Origin: an uncultured Erysipelotrichales bacterium
Lineage (GTDB): Bacteria; Bacillota_I; Bacilli_A; Erysipelotrichales; Coprobacillaceae
NCBI GenBank assembly: GCA_910579135.1
Contig: CAJTTM010000009.1
Span: 1-64,000, forward strand
DNA length: 64,000 bases
Reading direction: 5' to 3'
This document shows positions 50,451-59,620 of the stretch, piece after piece; the first letter of the stretch is position 1; each line of letters opens with the position of its first letter. Under the pieces are notes generated by a model, which ran no database searches, had not been told where the DNA came from, and saw nothing but the letters and a program-made list of their open reading frames with translations. The translations under genes were made by a program, and so were the position numbers.

Positions 50451-50657
50451 AAAATCTATCTCCCCCATATGATGTTATATTAAACTAATCCTAAATAATA
50501 TGCAAGCAATATGTCATTAATAGCATGTTTTATGACATTAAAACAAAACATTTTATGAATATAAAAAATACCATTGTTAAAAATAAAAATATTAACTTTT
50601 TATTGTAATTTATAAGTTTTTATCTTAATATTACACTTATATAATGAGGTGTTAAAA

Positions 50658-51491
50658 ATGATGAAAAAATTAAAAATGATGTATGAAGCTATTAAATATG
50701 AAACAAGAGAAAATAAAGCCTCTGCTGTTGTTTATTTTTTACTTAGAGGTTTAGTTATTTTAATAATGATTTTACAAATTATTAATCGTAATTATGAGAA
50801 TGTATTTTTATGCGCTTTAACTCTCATTTTATTTATTGTTCCTAGTTTTATTCAAGTTCAATTTAAAATAGAATTACCTTCTACTTTAGAGATTATTATC
50901 TTGCTTTTTATTTTTAGTGCTGAAATATTAGGAGAAATTCAATCTTTTTATATTATTTTCCCTATATGGGATACTATTTTACATACTATTAATGGTTTTC
51001 TTGCCGCGGCTATTGGTTTTTCATTAGTCAATTTAATGAATAATGATGAGCGTATTCAATTTCAATTATCACCTTTATTTATTGCAATAGTTGCTTTTTG
51101 CTTTTCTATGACAATAGGTGTTATATGGGAAATGTTTGAGTATTCCATGGATACTTTTTTAGGGTTTGATATGCAAAAAGACACCATTATTCATACAATT
51201 CATAGCGTAACTTTAGATCCAACCAACAGCAATATTCCTATTACTATTCAAGGAATTAAGGATGTAATTATTAATGGTAAATCGTTAGGTGTTGGTGGTT
51301 ATTTGGATATTGGATTAATAGATACGATGAATGATTTGATTGTTAATTTTATTGGTGCTTTTATTTTTTCGGTTTTTGGTTATGTCTATATTAAAAATAA
51401 AGGAAAAGGAAATTTTGTAAAAAGATTTATCCCACATAAAAGAGATAAAATGAAAGATTATATGCAACTAATAAAAAAAGAGAGAAAATAA
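50658..51491 (+). CDS. Multi-pass membrane protein, DUF2238/YjdF-like
   Basis: A 277-aa protein with about six TM helices. A charged-aromatic signature in the membrane, PIWDTILHTINGFLAAAIGF and IGVIWEMFEYSMDTFLGFD, recalls the DUF2238/YjdF group, whose function is not known. A long loop of about 60 residues precedes the last helix, and the C-terminus is basic. GAGGTG precedes the ATG; the upstream GTG lies within it. Confidence 0.6.
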   Translation: MMKKLKMMYEAIKYETRENKASAVVYFLLRGLVILIMILQIINRNYENVFLCALTLILFIVPSFIQVQFKIELPSTLEIIILLFIFSAEILGEIQSFYIIFPIWDTILHTINGFLAAAIGFSLVNLMNNDERIQFQLSPLFIAIVAFCFSMTIGVIWEMFEYSMDTFLGFDMQKDTIIHTIHSVTLDPTNSNIPITIQGIKDVIINGKSLGVGGYLDIGLIDTMNDLIVNFIGAFIFSVFGYVYIKNKGKGNFVKRFIPHKRDKMKDYMQLIKKERK

Positions 51492-51505
51492 TAATTCTCT
51501 CTTTT

Positions 51506-52050
51506 TTATAAGTCTGATATTAATTCTTTAAGTCTTTCTGGAAGAGCTGAAATTAATAAATCAGCAATTTCCTCTGGTGACATTTTCACTCCAGACAAAG
51601 CCCAATCTACAGTCATTGTAATAGAACCATGACAATACATTTCTAATAAAAACCTAATATCATTAGGAATTTCTCCAATTTTCTTTGTAATAATATGAGT
51701 ATAAAACTCTAAAATACACTGATAATCATAATTTTCTACATTATTATAATCTTTAGATTGAAACGCCTGCATAAAAAATATCTTATCATTTAACAAAAAA
51801 GTAAACTTCTTTGTAAGTCCCTCTTTTAAAGTATAGGAATTACTAATTTGACGAAAAGATTAATCTGCTAATTTTTCAAAATACCAATTTACTAAATCAT
51901 ATTTATCTTTAAAATTACGATAAAACGTTTGCCTTGTTTTACCACTTTTTTCACAATATCAGTCACTGTAATCTTATCTAAAGATTGATTTGCCATTAAA
52001 TCTTTTATACTTTTCGCAAACACATATTTTGTTTCTTCATGTTCACTCAT
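51506..52050 (-). pseudogene. TetR-family regulator, inactivated
   Basis: Joined frames give MSEHEETKYVFAKSIKDLMA with the TetR HTH (ITVTDIVKK / SGKTRQTFYRNFKDKYDLVN). A frameshift lies in the A-run between KK and SGKTR, and an in-frame TAA follows ADxSFRQIS near 51859-51861. The 96-residue C-terminal ligand domain (51506-51796) is open. The HTH style is that of DhaS-type TetR_C_8 regulators. Two lesions make a silent relic likely. Confidence 0.75.
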
Positions 52051-52062
52051 ATTCCTTTCCTC

Positions 52063-52878
52063 CTACCTAGAAATAATTTCAACTCCATCCTCTTTAATTA
52101 ATAAAGTATGTTCCCATTGAGCTGAAAGAGAACCATCTAAAGTATAAACAGTCCAGTCATCTCCTTCCTCTAAGCATACATCTGCTTTACCTTCATTAAT
52201 CATAGGTTCAATTGTAATTAACATTCCAGGAACTAAAACAACAGTATCTATTTTAGGATCATAATGATAAACATATGGATCCTCATGTAAGTCATATCCA
52301 ATACCATGACCACAAAATTCTTTCACAACACTATATCCATTTTTTAAGGCATATTTTTCTATAGCTTTACCAATATCTCCAACTTTACTTTGATAGGGAA
52401 TAATAGCTTCTATTCCTTTATATAAACATTCCTTTGTCACTTCTACAAGCCTTCTTGCTTTCTGACTAACTTCTCCTATCATATACATTCTAGAGGCATC
52501 AGCATAATACCCATCCACCATTGTAGTTGCGTCAATATTAATGATATCACCCTCACATAAAATATCATCATCATTAGGAATTCCATGACATACAACATCA
52601 TTAATAGAAGTACAAATTGATTTAGGATAATCCTCATACTGATAATCTGCACATACTCCTCCATGTTCATGAGTATACTCAACGGCCATTTTATCAATTT
52701 GAGCAGTAGACATCCCTGCACATATATTTTCACCAATATAATCTAATAATCCACTATTCACTTTAGCCGCTTTCCTTATCTTTATAATATCTTTTTCACT
52801 TTTTATCATAGATGAAGTAGGAATCATATATCCCTTTTCTTCTAATTGTTTTAATTTTAATTGTTGTTTTTTATCCAT
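52063..52878 (-). CDS. map: Methionine aminopeptidase, type I
   Basis: A 271-aa MAP. Metal ligands: D in NIDATTMVDGYYAD (two Asp), H in FCGHGIGYDLHE, E in ITIEPMINEG and E near 257 (WEHTLLI). The N-terminal extension of about 20 basic residues (MDKKQQLKLKQLEEKGYMIP) is longer than in E. coli Map. It removes N-terminal Met from nascent proteins. AAAGGTGATATT precedes the ATG. Confidence 0.93.
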   Translation of the reverse strand: MDKKQQLKLKQLEEKGYMIPTSSMIKSEKDIIKIRKAAKVNSGLLDYIGENICAGMSTAQIDKMAVEYTHEHGGVCADYQYEDYPKSICTSINDVVCHGIPNDDDILCEGDIINIDATTMVDGYYADASRMYMIGEVSQKARRLVEVTKECLYKGIEAIIPYQSKVGDIGKAIEKYALKNGYSVVKEFCGHGIGYDLHEDPYVYHYDPKIDTVVLVPGMLITIEPMINEGKADVCLEEGDDWTVYTLDGSLSAQWEHTLLIKEDGVEIISR

Positions 52879-52910
52879 AATATCACCTTTTATATTATAA
52901 CATATATTAA

Positions 52911-52932
52911 AATAACGGCATATGCCGTTATT
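52911..52932 (-). terminator. Palindromic terminator before map
   Basis: AATAACGGCA-TATGCCGTTATT is a near-perfect palindrome followed leftward by TTTTAATAT. It ends the thyA-folA-plsC-HAD run and overlaps the HAD stop codon. Confidence 0.7.
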
Positions 52933-53755
52933 TATATTTTTCTAAAAAACCATTTGGATCAAGAAAATACTCTTCAATCACTTCAAGTTCTCCATCTTCT
53001 TCATTGGAAAATGGTACAACCTTTCCTATTTTCTCTTTCAATTCATCAGTTCCATTAGCCATAACAAAACCATAACGTGCTATTTGAAGCATTTCTAAAT
53101 CATTTCTAGCATCACCAAAGGCCATAATTTCATCTTCTTTAATATTCCACATATTCATTAAAGTTTTTAAAGCATTTCCTTTATGAACACCAGTAACAAT
53201 CAAATCAATACAACCATGACCACTTGTCACTGCTGTTAAAGATTCATCCATAACTTGGCTTAATGCAATTGCGATTTCATCTGCAATATCTTCATCACAC
53301 ATCAATGAAAATTTAATGATTTGATCATCTACATCATGCAAATCATTAATTTTTTCCATCACTGGAAAATAATTTTCAAAAAATTGAAAGGTCTTTTCAT
53401 CCATCTCGCTAGGAGCATATGCAGATTTTTTACCACATATAATTTTTACTGATATTTCAGGATAATGATTAATAACATCAACAATGGAATGATAAATATC
53501 TTTTTTTATTTCTACTGAAAACAACTCTTTTCCTTTATCAACAATATATCCACCATTCTCACTTACAAAAGTCATCCTTTCAGGATTATCAAAAAAAGAA
53601 ATTAATTGATAATACTGATTTCCACTTGCAACAACAAAATGAATATCATTTTCTTCCATCTGTTTATATAATCTATTAAATCGTTTTTTATCATAAGTTA
53701 AATCCTGATGATAAAAAGTCCCATCTAAATCAGTCACAATCATTTTTATAGCCAT
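52928..53755 (-). CDS. Cof-type HAD phosphatase
   Basis: A 275-aa HAD phosphatase. Motif I DLDGTFYHQD at 9-18, motif II ASGNQYYQL near 42-50, Lys in HKGNALKTL, motif IV FGDARNDLEML. The cap is type IIB. It follows plsC by 6 nt, in one run with folA and thyA. Substrate unknown. Confidence 0.85.
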   Translation of the reverse strand: MAIKMIVTDLDGTFYHQDLTYDKKRFNRLYKQMEENDIHFVVASGNQYYQLISFFDNPERMTFVSENGGYIVDKGKELFSVEIKKDIYHSIVDVINHYPEISVKIICGKKSAYAPSEMDEKTFQFFENYFPVMEKINDLHDVDDQIIKFSLMCDEDIADEIAIALSQVMDESLTAVTSGHGCIDLIVTGVHKGNALKTLMNMWNIKEDEIMAFGDARNDLEMLQIARYGFVMANGTDELKEKIGKVVPFSNEEDGELEVIEEYFLDPNGFLEKYK

Positions 53756-53761
53756 AAATAT

Positions 53762-54478
53762 TTACTCCTTATTTTCATAATCGGCTATGCAATCCTCTAT
53801 TCTTGATTGCACAAGCGATGCAATTTCTACACTACTCATATCTTTATAATCATCATAATATAATGGTTTTAAATAATGAACTTGAGTACAACATTGTTTA
53901 ATAGAATTATCATCAAAGACTTTATAACAATCTATAAGAGCAACAGGCACAATTGGAACCTTCGCATCTATCCCAGATTTAAATGTACCACCTTTAAACT
54001 CTAATAATTGATTTCTCTGTTTTGATCTTGTTCCCTCAGGAAAAATAACATAATTTATACCTTGTTTTAATTGTTTTGTAACTTCTCTAATGACCTTGAC
54101 TGATGCTCTTAAATTAGAACGATCTATAGGTAAATATCCTAACATAGATATAATATTCTTTATAACAAAAGTATGTGTAAGCTCCTCTTTAACAACTGCT
54201 CGATAGGCTTCTTTATGAGTATAAAACAAAATAATAGGATCAAACAAACCTTGATGATTAGGAGTTAATAAATAGCCTTGATTTTGAGGTAAATTCTCTA
54301 AACCATAACATTCTACAGAGATATTTCCTCTTTTGATAACTTTATCTGCAATCTCTCTAATAAAATCATATCTTTGTTTCAAAGAAATGCTATCATCTTT
54401 ATTATACTTTCTAATTCTTAATAACCATCCTGGTATTTTAAATATCAACTTAATAACTAATAATATAATTCTTTTCAT
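53762..54478 (-). CDS. plsC: 1-Acylglycerol-3-phosphate acyltransferase
   Basis: A 238-aa PlsC-like acyltransferase. N-terminal hydrophobic segment (MKRIILLVIKLIFKIPGWLL), acyl-acceptor motif NHQGLFDPI (H-x4-D) near 78-86, and FPEGTRSKQR near 149-158. It adds the second acyl chain to lysophosphatidate in the membrane. It follows folA with a 5-nt gap. Confidence 0.9.
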   Translation of the reverse strand: MKRIILLVIKLIFKIPGWLLRIRKYNKDDSISLKQRYDFIREIADKVIKRGNISVECYGLENLPQNQGYLLTPNHQGLFDPIILFYTHKEAYRAVVKEELTHTFVIKNIISMLGYLPIDRSNLRASVKVIREVTKQLKQGINYVIFPEGTRSKQRNQLLEFKGGTFKSGIDAKVPIVPVALIDCYKVFDDNSIKQCCTQVHYLKPLYYDDYKDMSSVEIASLVQSRIEDCIADYENKE

Positions 54479-54483
54479 ATTAT

Positions 54484-54951
54484 CTACCTACTATAAATCT
54501 GTAAATCAAATGTTTCATGAGGAATGACTTCTTTTAATTTAAATCCATATTGCATAAAATCAGGAAAATAAGCATCGCCATCATGTTCACCAGGTATTCT
54601 TGAAATGAATAATTGATCAACATATGGTAAAGATTGCTTATAAATAGAAGCTCCCCCACATATATATAACGTTTCATCACTGCCTTTATATTCATTCAAA
54701 ACATCTTCTAAAGATGTTCTCACTTCTACTCTTTCATCATCAAATTCTTCAAAACAAACAATAATTGTTTTTCTATTAGGTAAAGGTCTTCCAATAGCCT
54801 TATATGTATTATAACCCATTAATATCGTTTGATGAATTGTTGTATTTTTAAAATGTTGTAAATCTTCTTTATTCTGCCAAGGTAATCCATTAACAGAATC
54901 TTCTTTACCAATTAATTGATTATTATCCATCGCAACTATAATATTTATCAT
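54484..54951 (-). CDS. folA: Dihydrofolate reductase
   Basis: A 155-aa DHFR. N-terminal INIIVAMDNNQLIGKEDSVN, GLPWQNKEDLQHFKNTT with the catalytic acidic position, GRPLPNRKTIIV and ICGGASIYKQSLP for NADPH binding. It renews tetrahydrofolate after thymidylate synthesis. Overlaps thyA by 4 bp (ATGA). Confidence 0.95.
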   Translation of the reverse strand: MINIIVAMDNNQLIGKEDSVNGLPWQNKEDLQHFKNTTIHQTILMGYNTYKAIGRPLPNRKTIIVCFEEFDDERVEVRTSLEDVLNEYKGSDETLYICGGASIYKQSLPYVDQLFISRIPGEHDGDAYFPDFMQYGFKLKEVIPHETFDLQIYSR

Positions 54952-55835
54952 ACACTTACCCTCCCTTTCAAACGTCCATAACTCTCATAATCTTCTATTT
55001 TAATATCTTCAATCTTAAAATCAAAAATAGATTTAACATCAGGATTTAAAATTAAACGACAAGGCTTTAATGGAGTTCTTGATATTTGTTCTTTGACAAC
55101 ATCAAAATGATCTTTATAAATATGAGCATCACCAATCGTATGCACAAATTCTTTAGCTTCATATCCACAAACAGAAGCTAACATTGATGTCATTAAAGCA
55201 TAAGATGCAATATTAAAAGGAACACCTAAAAACGTATCAGCACTTCTTTGATATAATTGACATGAAAGGTATTTCATATCATTTGATACATAAAATTGTA
55301 AAAATGCATGACATGGTGGCAATGCCATTTGATCGACTTCAGCTGGATTCCATGCACATACAATATGTCTTCTTGAAAATGGATTGTTTTTTAATGAATC
55401 AACTAATTTCTCAATTTGATCAATACCTTGACTATTAAAATTTCTCCATTGTTTTCCATAAACTGGACCTAATTCACCATATTCAATAACAAAAGGATCA
55501 TCTTCAGGTAATTCTTTTATTTTACTCACAAATTCCTCTAATGTTTCTCCTTTATAATCTTTAGATTTCTTAAATTTTTCATAAGGCCATTCATTCCATA
55601 TCTTCACATTTCTATCAACCAAATACTTAATATTTGTTTCACCCTTTAAAAACCACAATAATTCTTCAGCAATCGGTCTTAAAAACATTTTCTTTGTCGT
55701 CAACAATGGAAATCCTTCCCTCAAATCATAACGTGTTTGATATCCAAACACAGATCTTGTACCTGTTCCAGTACGATCATCTCGATCCTCTCCATGATCT
55801 AAAATATACTGACACATCTCTAAATACTGTTTCAT
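54948..55835 (-). CDS. thyA: Thymidylate synthase ThyA
   Basis: A 295-aa classical ThyA. Early RTGTGTRSVFGYQ, catalytic Cys in LPPCHAFLQFYV near 175, RSADTFLGVPFNIASYA, and a C-terminal RLKGRVSV. It makes dTMP from dUMP and methylene-THF. GAGGTGAAAG precedes the ATG; folA is coupled downstream. Confidence 0.97.
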   Translation of the reverse strand: MKQYLEMCQYILDHGEDRDDRTGTGTRSVFGYQTRYDLREGFPLLTTKKMFLRPIAEELLWFLKGETNIKYLVDRNVKIWNEWPYEKFKKSKDYKGETLEEFVSKIKELPEDDPFVIEYGELGPVYGKQWRNFNSQGIDQIEKLVDSLKNNPFSRRHIVCAWNPAEVDQMALPPCHAFLQFYVSNDMKYLSCQLYQRSADTFLGVPFNIASYALMTSMLASVCGYEAKEFVHTIGDAHIYKDHFDVVKEQISRTPLKPCRLILNPDVKSIFDFKIEDIKIEDYESYGRLKGRVSV

Positions 55836-55888
55836 TCTTTCACCTCATTTGTCATATCATAACATAAAAACCTGTAGAATTCTACAGG

Positions 55889-57811
55889 TTATAAACTATT
55901 CGCCACTAAATATCCTTCTTCAATTGCTCGATTGATATCTCTTGCTTCTTTGCAATCTCCTACAATATGAACGTCGATTCCCTCTAATGGTGACATATCA
56001 AATTGAACAGGTTTTGCGCCTACTGCTAAAACAACATAATCACAAGGTATAGCAACAAAACCATTTTCAGTTTGGGCTTCAACACTTTGATTGGTAATAG
56101 CTGTCACTTTTGTCTTCGTAATAAGATTCACATGATGTCTATTAAAATCCTCAAACATAATTGGTCTAACTGTTGTTGATTCTTCCTTTGCAATTTCTTC
56201 CATCATTTCAATAACAGTTACTTCACAATTTTGAGCTAATAATTCAGCTGTTTCCGCTCCAACTAGCCCTCCTCCAATAACAACAACCTTACCACTTGGT
56301 AATTGTTCATGATTCAAGACCTTCCATGCATCATAGACATGTGGAAGATTAACTCCTTTGATATTTGGAATAACATTTTGTGCACCTATCGCAACAATAA
56401 CACTATCTGGATTTTCTTTTAAAACAGATTTTGCGCAAACCTTTTGTCCCATCCTTAAATCAATATCTAATACTTTCATTTCATGAGTTAAATATTGAAT
56501 AGCTCTATTCATTTCTGATTTTCTAGGTGGAATACTTGCAATATTTAATTGACCACCAAGTCTTGTTTCTTTTTCAAACAAAACAACATCATGACCTTTC
56601 AATTTCGCAACTCTTGCAGCTTCCATACCAGCGACTCCACCACCTACAACAACAACTTTCTTCTTCTCTTTTGCAGGTGTAATCACTCTTTTATATTCAT
56701 ATCCATTTTCTGCATTTAAAACACAACTTAAGAATTGCCTGTTTTGAATCGCATCTGTACATCCTTTATTACACATCATACAATGACGTATTCTATCTTC
56801 TTCGTTATTTTCAAGTTTCTTAACAAAATCAGGATCCGTTAATAAAGAACGCCCTAACCCAACAATATCACATACTCCACTTTCAATAAGAGCTTCCCCA
56901 TTTCTAGCAGTCACAATTCTACCTACAGAAGATACTGGAATAGATACAGCTTCTTTAATTTGAATTGTATATTTTGACATAAAGCTATATGGTTGTGTCC
57001 CCATTGCTGGAATTGTATCATTCATATTTCCTGTGTGATTAGCTTGTCCTACATGAATCATATCAACCCCATTTTCTTCTAATATTTTCGCAAATTTTAT
57101 TGCTTCTTGAATAACCAGTCCACCTTTTCCTCTTAATGTCCCATCATTATTTTGAGTAATAATTGGTAATTTATAATCAATACAAATATTAGGGGCACTT
57201 TCTTTTATTTTATTTACAACTTTTAATGCAAATTTTATTCTATTATCAAAAGCTCCACCATATTCATCTGTTCTATGATTTAAAATAGTTGAACACAAAG
57301 ATCCTACTAGTCTATCTCCATGAACCTCTACAATATCAACTCCTGCTTGATATGCTCGTCTTACACAATCTCCCATTTTCTTTAAAATATCATTTAACTG
57401 TTCTTCTGTAACCTCATCAATATAATGTAACATATCATGATGAAGTTTAGTACGAGCTGCTTGCATATCTCCTTTTCTAAAAAGTTCAGCTAAAGCATCC
57501 ACATCATATTCTGGATGAAATAATTGAATTCCAAGTTTACAATCATATTCATGAACAGCATCAGCTAAACGCTTATAAGCTTCAATTTGATCATCCTTAA
57601 ATAATTTTGGTGTAGGAGAAACAGTATTTACTGGTGCTACATCACCTAATACAATATAAGCAACTCCTCCCTCAGCTATTCTTTTATAGAAGTTATAACT
57701 TTGTTGACCTATAGAACCATCTCTTTCTTCATAACCAGTTGTCATTGGGGGAAACATGATTCTATTTTTTAATGTGATTTTACCTACTTGAATAGGTTCT
57801 AATAATTTCAT
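55889..57811 (-). CDS. Old Yellow Enzyme-type enoate reductase (BaiCD/DCR family)
   Basis: A 640-aa flavo-iron-sulphur enzyme. An N-terminal FMN TIM barrel (about 1-330; LKNRIMFPPMTTGY, VEVHGDRLVGSL) is followed by a 4Fe-4S cluster motif CMMCNKGCTDAIQNRQFLSC, and C-terminal FAD/NAD domains (VVVGGGVAGMEAARVAKLKG, VVIGGGLVGAETAELL). Family members reduce C=C bonds in dienoyl-CoA, enoates, flavonoids and bile-acid intermediates. The substrate cannot be read from sequence. The start follows GGAGGTAGAATT; an AraC gene lies just upstream and is the likely regulator. Confidence 0.85.
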   Translation of the reverse strand: MKLLEPIQVGKITLKNRIMFPPMTTGYEERDGSIGQQSYNFYKRIAEGGVAYIVLGDVAPVNTVSPTPKLFKDDQIEAYKRLADAVHEYDCKLGIQLFHPEYDVDALAELFRKGDMQAARTKLHHDMLHYIDEVTEEQLNDILKKMGDCVRRAYQAGVDIVEVHGDRLVGSLCSTILNHRTDEYGGAFDNRIKFALKVVNKIKESAPNICIDYKLPIITQNNDGTLRGKGGLVIQEAIKFAKILEENGVDMIHVGQANHTGNMNDTIPAMGTQPYSFMSKYTIQIKEAVSIPVSSVGRIVTARNGEALIESGVCDIVGLGRSLLTDPDFVKKLENNEEDRIRHCMMCNKGCTDAIQNRQFLSCVLNAENGYEYKRVITPAKEKKKVVVVGGGVAGMEAARVAKLKGHDVVLFEKETRLGGQLNIASIPPRKSEMNRAIQYLTHEMKVLDIDLRMGQKVCAKSVLKENPDSVIVAIGAQNVIPNIKGVNLPHVYDAWKVLNHEQLPSGKVVVIGGGLVGAETAELLAQNCEVTVIEMMEEIAKEESTTVRPIMFEDFNRHHVNLITKTKVTAITNQSVEAQTENGFVAIPCDYVVLAVGAKPVQFDMSPLEGIDVHIVGDCKEARDINRAIEEGYLVANSL

Positions 57812-57910
57812 AATTCTACCTCCATATATTTTGTTATTTACATGATAGCACTTACAAATACACAAAACATATCACTTTAATGAAAAAACATATACTTTTT
57901 AGTATATGCT

Positions 57911-58777
57911 TTATATTATTTTCTTCTTATATTCTCTAGGACTCATTCCTACTATATTTTTAAATGCTTTAGAAAGATGATAAGCAGAAGAATACCCTAA
58001 TTCTTGTGAAATTTCATTAACACTTTTTCCTAATATAATTTCATTTTGTGCATGTCTTATTTTTTGTTGTTGTATATAATTCATTGGTGAAATTTCTAAT
58101 ACATTCATAAATGCTTTATATAACATACTACTTGATACTCCCATTATTGAAGAAAGCTCTTTAACTCTTAATGATTCATAGAGATGTTTTTGAATATAAA
58201 TAATTGTATCATTAACTAATTGAATATATGGTGAACGAATAAGTTTAAAATGAGTATCTTTATTCCTTTTTAATTGTACTCTTATAATTTCTACCAATAT
58301 CCTTATTAATGCAGATGTAATAACACTAGAATATCCTATTTCTTTATTTTGAGATTCTTTTAATAATCTTTCTAACATTTCATCAAAGTTTCTTACTTCA
58401 TGAGAATATATTACATTACCATTCTTTTTTAATAAAGACATAAATTGATCTTTTAAGTAATATGGTTCAATATCAAAATGAAAGTAATAATATGCATAAC
58501 TTTCATATCCTTTATTAATAGATGTATGTAATATATAGGGATCAAGTATTAAAATACTATGAGGTGTACATTGATATTCCTTATTATTTATAATCGTTGT
58601 AGAACCACCTTCTACATAATAGGCAATCTCTATATCATTAGACACATAACTTGCTTTTGTATCGCAATCACTTCTCCATATTCCAAAATTATTAATTTTA
58701 AAATTTATTTGACTTAATAAATCAGTTAATTTATCATTTTCAAATGTTGTATATTGAGTATTTGTTTTAATATACAT
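57911..58777 (-). CDS. AraC-family transcription regulator
   Basis: A 288-aa protein with N-terminal cupin sensing domain (about 30-130; YYVEGGSTTIINNKEYQCTP) and two C-terminal HTH motifs (VKELSSIMGVSSSMLYKAFM and VNEISQELGYSSAYHLSKAF). Located 100 nt upstream of the Old Yellow Enzyme gene in the same direction. Its ligand is probably the enoate-type substrate or a product. A leftward T-rich hairpin (AGTATATG / CATATACT, 57885-57910) closes it. Confidence 0.85.
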   Translation of the reverse strand: MYIKTNTQYTTFENDKLTDLLSQINFKINNFGIWRSDCDTKASYVSNDIEIAYYVEGGSTTIINNKEYQCTPHSILILDPYILHTSINKGYESYAYYYFHFDIEPYYLKDQFMSLLKKNGNVIYSHEVRNFDEMLERLLKESQNKEIGYSSVITSALIRILVEIIRVQLKRNKDTHFKLIRSPYIQLVNDTIIYIQKHLYESLRVKELSSIMGVSSSMLYKAFMNVLEISPMNYIQQQKIRHAQNEIILGKSVNEISQELGYSSAYHLSKAFKNIVGMSPREYKKKII

Positions 58778-58824
58778 ATTATCACCTCTATCTCATTATA
58801 ACATTAGAAATATCACTTGTGGAT

Positions 58825-58850
58825 AAAAAAAGAACCACATAAGTGGTTCC
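58825..58850 (-). terminator. Terminator after tpiA
   Basis: GAACCAC-TTAT-GTGGTTC with a run of T leftward, directly following the tpiA stop codon. Confidence 0.75.
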
Positions 58851-58856
58851 ATATCA

Positions 58857-59600
58857 TTAATCTAATGCAGCAATCATAGCTTTGTATGAATCTTCTACTA
58901 AAGAAGCTCCACCAACTAATGCTCCATCAATATCAGGTTGTTCTAATAAAGCTTTTAATCCTTCAGGTTTTACAGATCCACCATATTGAATTCTTACTTT
59001 ATCAGCAACTTCTTGTCCATATAATTCAGCAACTACACTTCTAATATATGCACAAACATCTTGAGCAATTTCATTAGTAGCAGTTTTACCTGTACCAATA
59101 GCCCATACTGGTTCATATGCAATAACAACTCTGCTAGCACATTTTGGACAAACATCTTTGAAAGCAGCAACTGTTTGAGTTTTTACAACATCTTTAGTTG
59201 TTCCAGCTTCATATTCTTCTAATGTTTCACCAACACATACGATTGGAGTTAAATCATTCTTTAATACTTGAATCATTTTAGCATTAACTGTTTCATCAGT
59301 TTCACCAAAATATTGTCTTCTTTCAGAATGTCCTAAGATAACCCATTCAATTCCAATTTCTTTTAACATTTCAACACTGACTTCTCCAGTGTAAGCACCA
59401 CTATCTTTAAAATGGCAGTTTTCAGCTGCAACTAATAATTTCTTAGCTTCAGCTTTAGCAGTTTGTAAAGCTAAATATGGAGTTGCAATTCCCCAATCAG
59501 CACTATCTGTTACACTGCTATCTACTGCTTCAACAAATGCTTTAGTTTCAGCAATAGTTTTATTCATTTTCCAGTTTCCTACGATAATTGGTTTTCTCAT
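58857..59600 (-). CDS. tpiA: Triose-phosphate isomerase
   Basis: A 247-aa TIM. Lys in GNWKMNKT near 11, His in GHSERRQ near 94, catalytic Glu in VIAYEPVWAIGTGKT near 163-177, phosphate loop YGGSVKPE. It interconverts DHAP and GAP. It follows pgk by 20 nt on the same strand. Confidence 0.97.
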   Translation of the reverse strand: MRKPIIVGNWKMNKTIAETKAFVEAVDSSVTDSADWGIATPYLALQTAKAEAKKLLVAAENCHFKDSGAYTGEVSVEMLKEIGIEWVILGHSERRQYFGETDETVNAKMIQVLKNDLTPIVCVGETLEEYEAGTTKDVVKTQTVAAFKDVCPKCASRVVIAYEPVWAIGTGKTATNEIAQDVCAYIRSVVAELYGQEVADKVRIQYGGSVKPEGLKALLEQPDIDGALVGGASLVEDSYKAMIAALD

Positions 59601-59620
59601 TCTTCTAATCTCCCTATATA

